This document shows positions 43,015 through 49,805 of a DNA stretch of 64,000 nt, one piece after another. This DNA is from DASXUX01 sp036504595 (GTDB taxonomy: Bacteria; Planctomycetota; SZUA-567; H5-PLA8). A model generated the notes under the pieces. It made no database searches and was not told where the DNA came from. It saw only the letters and a program-made list of their open reading frames with translations. The translations under genes and the position numbers were made by a program. The stretch is taken from NCBI GenBank assembly GCA_036504595.1, contig DASXUX010000095.1:496001-560000 (forward strand), read 5' to 3'. How positions within the stretch are numbered: the first letter of the stretch is position 1; every line of letters begins with the position of its first letter.

Positions 43015-43049
43015 AAAAAGTAAAAATTAAAAAGGAAAAAGAAAAAGCG
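43015..43049. repeat. Heptamer cassette (AAAAAGT type, 5 units)
   Basis: Five A-rich 7-nt units lie directly after the hairpin. They are followed to about 43145 by GCGAAGACGCGAAGG-like and CTCTGTG-type short repeats up to the start of the serine dehydratase gene. Confidence 0.7.
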
Positions 43050-43158
43050 AACCGCGAAGACGCGAAGGCGCGGACGGCGGCGGAGAAGAAATGGAGTAAC
43101 TCTGTGAACGCCGCGTTCTCTGTGGTAGAACGTCGTCCTTGGCGAGAGGCAATCCCTG

Positions 43159-45714
43159 ATGGCGACGTGCAGCATTCTCAATGACGTGATGGGGCCCGTG
43201 ATGCGCGGGCCGTCCAGTTCGCACACGGCCGGCGCGTTCCGGATCGGGAAGATCGCCCGCATGCTCGCCGGCGAACAACCGGCGCGCATCCGAATCGGAT
43301 TCGATCCCAGCGGATCGTACGCGCCGACGTACCACGCGATGGGCGTCGATGCGGCCTTTGCGGCGGCGTTCCTTGATATGGATATGACCGACGCGCGCTA
43401 TCCGAGCGCGCCTGAACTGGCGGCTCAACAAGGCATCGAGATTTCTTTCGTCATCGAGCCTTTGGCGCACAACGACCACCCCAACACCATTCGGCTGGAG
43501 ATCACGACCCGCAACGGCGCGTCTCATGTGATGTGGGCTCGTTCGATTGGCGGCGGGATGATCGACGTCTACAACTTTGACGATTGGGACTGCCGGATTG
43601 ACGGCAAGTCGTGGGTGCTTCTGCTGAAATCGTGCGACGCCGCAGATGCGTGGCGGTCTGCGTCGGGTGAACTCGGTGGCCTGCCGCCAACCATCAGCAA
43701 CGAGCGCGCGAAATCGATTTTCGCGCAGTGGGATCTGCCTGATCCGCCAGCCGAAGGTGTCTTGAGGAAACTGCGCGCCTTGCCGAGCGTAACAGATGTG
43801 CGCTCTGCCAAACCGCTGATGCACGTCCTGAAGGGAATGCCGCGCTTCGCTTCGGCCCGAGAGATGTTGAAGTGCGCGTCCAGCAATGACTGGAGTCTAG
43901 GCAAGGCAGCCTGCGCGTACGAAGCCGCCCTGCTCGGAATTCCGGAAACTGAAGTGCTGGCGGAAGTGCTGCGCCGGTTCGAAATCATGCGCGCCAGTGC
44001 GGCCGACGGACTGGACGATTCCCGCGTAACGATGCCGCTGCTGACGCCGAGCGCATCCAAGTTATGGAAGGCGCAGCAGGAGGGCCGACTACCGCACGGC
44101 GGCATGCTATCGCGCGCCGTGGCACGCAGCCTGGCCGTGCTGCATGTCTGCAACTCCAAAGGCGTCGTTTGCGCGGCGCCGACAGGCGGATCGTCCGGTG
44201 TGCTTCCCGGCGTGCTGGTGACGTTGCGCGAAGAGCGCAATCTGGACGATCAACAGACTGCCAAGTCCTTCCTCGCGGCGGGCGCAGTCGGGCTGGTGAT
44301 GGCTCAGCGAGCGACTTTCGCAGCCGAAGAAGCCGGCTGCCAGGTGGAGATCGGCGTGGCCGGAGCGATGGCCGCGGCGGCGGTCGTCGAGTCCGCCGGC
44401 GGGTCGGCGGTGCAAGCGGCCAGCGCGGCGTCGATCGCGTTGCAGAACACGATGGGGATGGTTTGCGACCCAGTGGACGGCGGCTGCGAGATTCCATGCC
44501 ATACGCGCACGGCAGCGGCCGTCGCGCAGGCGTTTGTATGCGCCGACCTGGTCCTGGGCGGTTACGACAACCCGATCTCGCTCGACGATGCCGTGGATGC
44601 ATCGTACGCGGTCGGCAAACAGTTACCGGCATCATTGCGATGCACCGCAAAGGGCGGCATAGCGGTCACGCCCTCGGCGCGGGCGCTGGTGGCGGCAAAA
44701 ATAGTAGGCAGTAAGCAGAAGGGAGGCAGGGTGTCCCATTCAATACGCTTTTTTTCGGCGGAAGACGTGACGCAGCTCGTGTCCGTCAAGGAAGCCATTC
44801 CGCTTGTGCGCGAGGCGTTTATTCAACTTTCCTCGAAGAAAGCCTGCGTTCCCCTGCGCACGAAGATCGACGTTCCTGCTCACGATGGCACGGTGCTGTA
44901 CATGCCGGCGTACTTGCCAGGTGCTGAACTGCTGGTCGTGAAAGTCGTGTCGCTGTTCAGTCACAATCCAGCCAAAGGACTGCCGCTGATTCACGCGCTG
45001 GTAATGGTCAACGACGCCTCCACCGGCCGGCCGCTCGCCGTGATGGATGGGGAACGCCTGACGGCAGTGCGAACCGCCGCTGCCAGCGGTGTCGCGACCG
45101 ACTTGCTGGCGCGGAGAGACGCCGCCGTCGCCGCGATTTTTGGCGCGGGCGTTCAGGGACGAGCGCAATTGGAAGCTGTTTGCGCCGTCCGGACGATCCG
45201 GAAAGCGTACGTGTTCGATGCGGACGCAGCCCGAGCGGAAGCTTATTGCCGCGAGATGGCGGAAAAACTCTCGTTGGAAGTCGTCGCGGCTCGCAGCCCG
45301 TCAGTCCTTCGTGAAGTGGACGTGGTCTGCACGGTGACGACTTCGCGGACGCCAGTGTTTGCTCACGCTGATGTCAAACCGGGAGCGCACATTAACGCGA
45401 TTGGCGCGTACAAACCGGCGGAGCGCGAAATACCCGGAGAAACGGTCTGCGCGGCCCGGTTAGTTGTAGATCAACGTGAGAGCTGCCTGGCCGAGGCCGG
45501 GGATATCGTGATTCCTTTGCGGAATGGACTGATAACTTCGGAGCACATCTCGGCCGAAATCGGTGAGATCGCCGCCGGGCAAAAGCCGGGGCGAAGCAGC
45601 CAAAACGAGATCACGCTCTTCAAATCCGTCGGCAACGCCGTGCAAGACGCAGCGGTCGCGGCAAAGGTAATCGAAAAAGCGCACAACAAGTTCGGAACAG
45701 AAGTTCAAGTGTAG
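43159..45714 (+). CDS. L-serine dehydratase / ornithine-cyclodeaminase-family fusion
   Basis: 851 residues. Residues 1 to about 515 are a complete one-chain iron-sulfur L-serine ammonia-lyase. The beta domain has GPSSSHTAG at 17-25; the alpha domain has VVCAAPTGGSSGVLPG (Cys338), EEAGCQVEIGVAGAMAAA (Cys394) and GMVCDPVDGGCEIPCHTR (Cys436), the likely cluster ligands. Residues about 524-851 are an ornithine cyclodeaminase/mu-crystallin domain (RFFSAEDVTQLV, LTAVRTAAASGVATDLLA, the NAD motif IFGAGVQGRAQLEA, DVVCTVTTSRTPVF, INAIGAYKPAEREIP). The first domain makes pyruvate and ammonia from serine. The second could act on an imino or keto acid, for example reductive amination as in alanine dehydrogenases of this family. 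The seam is a heptamer array (44703-44730). An internal GTG at 44731 with GGGAGG upstream could also start the second domain separately. Confidence 0.9.
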   Translation: MATCSILNDVMGPVMRGPSSSHTAGAFRIGKIARMLAGEQPARIRIGFDPSGSYAPTYHAMGVDAAFAAAFLDMDMTDARYPSAPELAAQQGIEISFVIEPLAHNDHPNTIRLEITTRNGASHVMWARSIGGGMIDVYNFDDWDCRIDGKSWVLLLKSCDAADAWRSASGELGGLPPTISNERAKSIFAQWDLPDPPAEGVLRKLRALPSVTDVRSAKPLMHVLKGMPRFASAREMLKCASSNDWSLGKAACAYEAALLGIPETEVLAEVLRRFEIMRASAADGLDDSRVTMPLLTPSASKLWKAQQEGRLPHGGMLSRAVARSLAVLHVCNSKGVVCAAPTGGSSGVLPGVLVTLREERNLDDQQTAKSFLAAGAVGLVMAQRATFAAEEAGCQVEIGVAGAMAAAAVVESAGGSAVQAASAASIALQNTMGMVCDPVDGGCEIPCHTRTAAAVAQAFVCADLVLGGYDNPISLDDAVDASYAVGKQLPASLRCTAKGGIAVTPSARALVAAKIVGSKQKGGRVSHSIRFFSAEDVTQLVSVKEAIPLVREAFIQLSSKKACVPLRTKIDVPAHDGTVLYMPAYLPGAELLVVKVVSLFSHNPAKGLPLIHALVMVNDASTGRPLAVMDGERLTAVRTAAASGVATDLLARRDAAVAAIFGAGVQGRAQLEAVCAVRTIRKAYVFDADAARAEAYCREMAEKLSLEVVAARSPSVLREVDVVCTVTTSRTPVFAHADVKPGAHINAIGAYKPAEREIPGETVCAARLVVDQRESCLAEAGDIVIPLRNGLITSEHISAEIGEIAAGQKPGRSSQNEITLFKSVGNAVQDAAVAAKVIEKAHNKFGTEVQV
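44703..44730. repeat. Heptamer cassette (AGTAGGC type, 4 units) at a domain seam
   Basis: It lies exactly between the serine dehydratase and cyclodeaminase domains and encodes VGSKQKGGR. The unit is shared with 31302 and 35610. Its GGGAGG part would be a ribosome site for GTG 44731. Confidence 0.8.
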
Positions 45715-45731
45715 CGCTTGACGTCTTTGGG

Positions 45732-46448
45732 CTAGAACTCCGCATGCTGCGCGCGCTTCCGCTTGGCCAGCGGGCAAGTCCAGAAGAGCGGGCACTCCAG
45801 GCATTCGGGCTTTCGAGCGTGACAGATGCGGCGGCCGAGAGTGATGAGTAGAACGTGCAACTCGTATGTCAGCCGGTCCGGAACAATCGCGTTGAGGATT
45901 TCGTAGGTTTGCTCGGCAGATGCGCGTGAGGAGACCCAATCCAATCGACCGGCGATACGGTGGATGTGTGTATCGACCGGAAAATCGGGGCGCTTCAAGT
46001 TGAACATCAGAACGCATGCGATAGTCTTCGGTCCGACTCCAGGAAACTCGGACAGATCCTCTTTAATGCGCTCGGTGGTCAGGCGGCGCAGATAATCCAG
46101 AGAAGTCTGACCTCGCCTGGCATAGACATAATCCAAGATTTTCTTGATGCGGATTGATTTGGTCTTGGCCAGGCCGCCGCTGCGAATCTGCTCCTCGATT
46201 TCCGCCGCCGAGGCACGGCGCGCGGCTTCGCCATCCGGAAAGGCCTTCTTGAATTGCGCGAATGCTCGGCTGGAGTTCACGTCGCTGGTGTTCTGCGACA
46301 GGATCGTCCCGACTAAAGAGTCGAGAACTGGCTCGCGATCTGCTAGCCACGGTCGTGCGCCGAAGCGCTTGCGCAGGCGCGCGTGGACGGCCAGGATGCT
46401 CTTCAGAAACGGGCGCTTGCACTGCGGTTTTGACTTGGTGCGTGACAT
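45732..46448 (-). CDS. nth: Endonuclease III-type DNA glycosylase/AP lyase
   Basis: 238 residues from ATG 46448. The helix-hairpin-helix LSEFPGVGPKTIACVL supplies catalytic Lys141, and FPVDTHIHRIAGRL supplies Asp159. The C-terminal iron-sulfur loop has Cys at 209, 216, 219 and 225 (C-x6-C-x2-C-x5-C), as in bacterial Nth. It removes oxidised pyrimidines and cuts the abasic site. The length is near the family norm, with a short basic N-terminal extension. It converges on the fusion gene at 17 nt; no array was seen there. Confidence 0.93.
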   Translation of the reverse strand: MSRTKSKPQCKRPFLKSILAVHARLRKRFGARPWLADREPVLDSLVGTILSQNTSDVNSSRAFAQFKKAFPDGEAARRASAAEIEEQIRSGGLAKTKSIRIKKILDYVYARRGQTSLDYLRRLTTERIKEDLSEFPGVGPKTIACVLMFNLKRPDFPVDTHIHRIAGRLDWVSSRASAEQTYEILNAIVPDRLTYELHVLLITLGRRICHARKPECLECPLFWTCPLAKRKRAQHAEF

Positions 46449-46594
46449 CAAGCGGCCTTTGCTCCTTATTTGGAGCCAGTTGACGGCAGACGCGGTAAAT
46501 TTTCCACGCCAGATTTGCGATTCGGCGACGTGTGGACTTGGGTACGCCCCTTGGGTAGACTCTGGCGCTAACGCAGGGCAGCGAGGAATCCACC

Positions 46595-48541
46595 ATGAAG
46601 ATGAATCTGGTGTGCGCGACGGCAGTGGCGGTTCTCGGCTTGGCGTTATTGAGCGCTCAAGCCGCGACGCAATACGATTCGGGCGATCCGACGGCGGCGG
46701 AGCAACTCGTGCTGGAGATGATCAACCGCGCCCGGTCGAATCCCACGGCTGAAGGCACTCGGCTGGGCATCGACATCACCGAAGGGTTGCCCGATCCGTC
46801 GTTGGTGAAGGTGCAGCCGCCGCTGGCCATGAACAAGATTTTGCTGCAGACCGCTCGCGACCACAGCAGCGATATGTACAACCGCAGCTACTTCGCCCAC
46901 AACACGCCGGAAGGCGTCGATCCCTTTCAGCGCATGACGAACGCGGGCTACAACTGGACGTTTGCCGGCGAGAACATCGCAACGTCATCAAGCGCGACCG
47001 CGGCGCAGCTTGAAGACAATCTGATGATCGACGCAGGCGTCGCCGGCCGCGGCCATCGCGTCAACCTGTTGGACATTCATACCGGAGACCCTTTCCGGGA
47101 GGTTGGACCCGGTTACTTCTCCGGCGCAACACGCAATTCGCAGGGGTTCAAAGACTTTTTGACGGAGGACTTCGGCAGCAGCAGCACCGGGCCGTTCGTC
47201 CTCGGCGTCGTTTACGATGACAAAAATGGCAACAATTTCTATGACATCGGAGAAGGCATCTCGGCGGTGACTATCACGCCGGACAGCGGCGCCAATTTTG
47301 CCGTAACGGCGACGGCGGGCGGCTATGCCTTTCCGGTGGGCACGAGCGGAAGCCTCACGCTGACGGCTTCGGGCGGGACGCTCAATGGCACGATTACGAA
47401 GACCATTACGCTCAATGGCAGCAACATCAAAGTTGACTTCAAGGCCAGTGAAGCCAGCGGCGGCGGCGGAAGCACGCCAGCGATTACGAGTTCGCTGACG
47501 GCCAGCGGCACGGTCGGACAGGCGTTCAGTTATCAGATCACGGCAACAAATACCCCGACAACCTTTGGCGCCAGCCCGCTACCGGCAGGGCTCTCGATCA
47601 GCGGCTCCACGATCTCGGGGACGCCGACAACGGCCGGACAGACCAATGTCACGATCACCGCCGGCAACAGTGCTGGTTCTGACAGCAAAACGCTGGTCAT
47701 CACGATTGCCGGTTCAGGCGGCGGCGGCGGAAGCCCGCCGGCGATCACCAGTTCGCTTTCGGCCAGCGGCACCGTGGGCGATACGTTCAGTTACCAGATC
47801 ACGGCCACAAACACTCCGACAACCTTTGGCGCCAGCCCGCTACCGGCAGGGCTCTCGATCAGCGGCTCCACGATCTCGGGGACTCCGACAACGGCCGGGC
47901 AGACCAATGTCACGATCACCGCCGGCAACAGCGCGGGTTCTGACAGCAAAACGCTGGTCATTACGATCAACAGCACATTCGTAAGCAATTCCACAATAGA
48001 CAGCGACGGCGACGGCTTCCCCAACGAGATCGAAACCGCGCTCGGAACCGATCCCAACAATGCGAATTCGACACCCTTCGGCGGCAGTCCGGCCGGCACG
48101 CCGCAGCCGCTGACGATTTCGAAGCTTTCGATCAAGTTGAACTTCATCAAGGGCGCCAGCGACGGTATTCAGCTCAGCGGGTTGTTGCCAGTGCCGCAAG
48201 GGTTCGTCATCGCAAACCAGCAGGTGATGGTAGATGTCGGCGGCGTGGTAAAGAGTTTCGCTCTGAGCTCAAAGGGCGCCTCGCTGCCCGGACTTTCGAC
48301 GTTCAAGCTGAAAGTTAAGAACTCGAAAAGCGGCGTGGCCGCGCAGAGCGCACCGTTCACGGCGAAATTCTCGAAAGGCGATTTCGTGTCGCTGCTGAGC
48401 GACGAAGGCCTGACGAAGACCCGCCCATCTGGTTCGCAAGTGAGCGTCCCGGTGATCATACTCTTCAACCAGCAGCTCTTTCAGACCACCGTCGTTAAGT
48501 TATACTCGGTCAATGGCGGGAAGACGGGGATGACGAAGTAA
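46595..48541 (+). CDS. Exported CAP/SCP-domain protein with two Ig-like repeats
   Basis: 648 residues with signal peptide VCATAVAVLGLALLSAQA. The CAP (SCP/PR-1) domain at about 30-195 has the usual pocket residues: His in ARDHSSDM, His in YFAHNTPEG, Glu in AGENIA and His in GHRVNLL. A beta domain follows (VLGVVYDDKNGNNFYDIGEG), with the Ca-loop pattern of SD-repeat proteins. Two putative Ig (He_PIG) domains come next, nearly identical over 87 residues, then a thrombospondin-3-like Ca loop (DSDGDGFPNEIETALGTDPN) and a C-terminal beta domain. Bacterial CAP proteins are exported, with mostly unknown activity. The two Ig repeats differ by a few codons, which implies recent duplication. Confidence 0.9.
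   Translation: MKMNLVCATAVAVLGLALLSAQAATQYDSGDPTAAEQLVLEMINRARSNPTAEGTRLGIDITEGLPDPSLVKVQPPLAMNKILLQTARDHSSDMYNRSYFAHNTPEGVDPFQRMTNAGYNWTFAGENIATSSSATAAQLEDNLMIDAGVAGRGHRVNLLDIHTGDPFREVGPGYFSGATRNSQGFKDFLTEDFGSSSTGPFVLGVVYDDKNGNNFYDIGEGISAVTITPDSGANFAVTATAGGYAFPVGTSGSLTLTASGGTLNGTITKTITLNGSNIKVDFKASEASGGGGSTPAITSSLTASGTVGQAFSYQITATNTPTTFGASPLPAGLSISGSTISGTPTTAGQTNVTITAGNSAGSDSKTLVITIAGSGGGGGSPPAITSSLSASGTVGDTFSYQITATNTPTTFGASPLPAGLSISGSTISGTPTTAGQTNVTITAGNSAGSDSKTLVITINSTFVSNSTIDSDGDGFPNEIETALGTDPNNANSTPFGGSPAGTPQPLTISKLSIKLNFIKGASDGIQLSGLLPVPQGFVIANQQVMVDVGGVVKSFALSSKGASLPGLSTFKLKVKNSKSGVAAQSAPFTAKFSKGDFVSLLSDEGLTKTRPSGSQVSVPVIILFNQQLFQTTVVKLYSVNGGKTGMTK
47476..47967. repeat. 261-nt tandem repeat (two Ig-like domains)
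   Basis: Units of 87 codons starting near 47476 and 47737 are nearly identical at DNA level, including third codon positions, and are joined by Gly-rich linkers. Confidence 0.85.
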
Positions 48542-48558
48542 GTACAAATCGTGAGTCT

Positions 48559-49743
48559 ATGAATTCTCAGACGTGCCCTGAAGGGCTGTACATCCATCTT
48601 CCCTTCTGTGCGGCACTGTGCTCGTACTGCGACTTCGTCAGCGAAGTGCACGTCCCGGCGCGGGCGACGAAATACCTGGACGCGCTGGAGAACGAGTTGC
48701 GCGCACGCTGCTCTTCGCTTGCCGATCTGAGAGGCCAAGAGCTAAGAGCTAAAAGCCAAGAGCTCTTTTCCCCGCGCACCATCTTCATCGGCGGCGGAAC
48801 GCCGACGGCGCTTGACGTAAAAGAGCTGCAGAATTTCTTCGACATGCTGCGGCGGCATGTCGATCTAAGCGGCGTGCAGGAACTGACGATTGAAGCCAAC
48901 CCGGGAACAATCGACGCGCGCAAGTTGGAATTCTTGCTCAAGCAAGGCGTCAACCGCATCAGCTTTGGCGTGCAATCGTTTCAGCCGCACCTGCTGAAGT
49001 TGCTGGGACGTATCCACAGCGCGGAACAGGCCCGCGAAGCTATCCGAGCAGCGCGCGCAGCGGGATTCAGCAACATTTCCATCGATCTATTGCATGGCGT
49101 CGCGACCGAGACGCTCGACGATCTGCGCCGCGATCTGGATGCGGCCATCGCGCTGAAAACCGAGCATCTTTCCGCGTATGGCTTGATCTATGAGGAAGGC
49201 ACGCCGCTGAACACTTCGGTTGAGCAGGGCCGCGTCGCCGCGCTATCCCCAGAAGAGGAGAGCGCGCAGTACATGCTGGTGATGGAGACGCTCGAAGCCG
49301 CAGGACTGCTGCAGTACGAAATCAGCAACTACGCTCGGCCTGGACGCGAGTCTCAACACAACTTGATCTACTGGCGCAACGAGGCATACCTTGGCGTTGG
49401 CGTGTCGGCGGCAAGCTTCATGAGTTGGGAACGCACGACGAATACCAAAGATATGGACCTGTACATAACGTCCGCGGCAGCGACCGGCAAGGCCGTGGAC
49501 ATCGCTGAGACGCTCGATCCACAGGCCCGGGCGCGGGAGTCTCTCGTACTGGAACTGCGGTTGAGGGCGGGCGTCGATGCGTCCGAGCTCCAGCGGAGGT
49601 GGGGCTTGGACATCGAACGCGAGTGCCCGGCACTGAGCAAATACCTCGGCGAAGGTCTGATGGAGAAAACTACAAGCGGCCGCTATCGGATCAGCCGCCG
49701 CGGCTTGCCCGTCGCAGATGGAATTCTGGCGGAGTTCGTGTGA
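48559..49743 (+). CDS. hemW: HemW-like radical SAM haem chaperone
   Basis: 394 residues. The radical-SAM motif is CAALCSYC (Cys17, Cys21, Cys24) inside YIHLPFCAALCSYCDF. It is followed by TIFIGGGTPTAL, EANPGTID, GVNRISFGVQSFQ and the HemW C-terminal region (YEISNYARPGRESQHNLIYW). HemW inserts haem into respiratory enzymes; it was long annotated as coproporphyrinogen III oxidase. A heptamer cassette (48731-48765) adds about 12 residues, LRGQELRAKSQE, between the first helix and the GGGTP strand, where the family usually has a short loop. Confidence 0.92.
   Translation: MNSQTCPEGLYIHLPFCAALCSYCDFVSEVHVPARATKYLDALENELRARCSSLADLRGQELRAKSQELFSPRTIFIGGGTPTALDVKELQNFFDMLRRHVDLSGVQELTIEANPGTIDARKLEFLLKQGVNRISFGVQSFQPHLLKLLGRIHSAEQAREAIRAARAAGFSNISIDLLHGVATETLDDLRRDLDAAIALKTEHLSAYGLIYEEGTPLNTSVEQGRVAALSPEEESAQYMLVMETLEAAGLLQYEISNYARPGRESQHNLIYWRNEAYLGVGVSAASFMSWERTTNTKDMDLYITSAAATGKAVDIAETLDPQARARESLVLELRLRAGVDASELQRRWGLDIERECPALSKYLGEGLMEKTTSGRYRISRRGLPVADGILAEFV
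48731..48765. repeat. Heptamer cassette (AGAGCTA type, 5 units) inside hemW
   Basis: Five 7-nt units, 35 nt, are translated in a surface loop. The unit is the reverse complement of that at 2808-2842. Confidence 0.8.
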
Positions 49744-49805
49744 TGCGCCGTCGGCCGCGGTTCGTTTCTTGATTCCCTTGTGAAAGCTCTGTCTAATACG
49801 TGGCC

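Noticed and set aside
48559..49743. Oxygen-independent coproporphyrinogen III oxidase (HemN)
   Set aside because: The CxxxCxxC motif lacks the extra cysteine and the N-terminal extension of HemN; length and C-terminus fit HemW.
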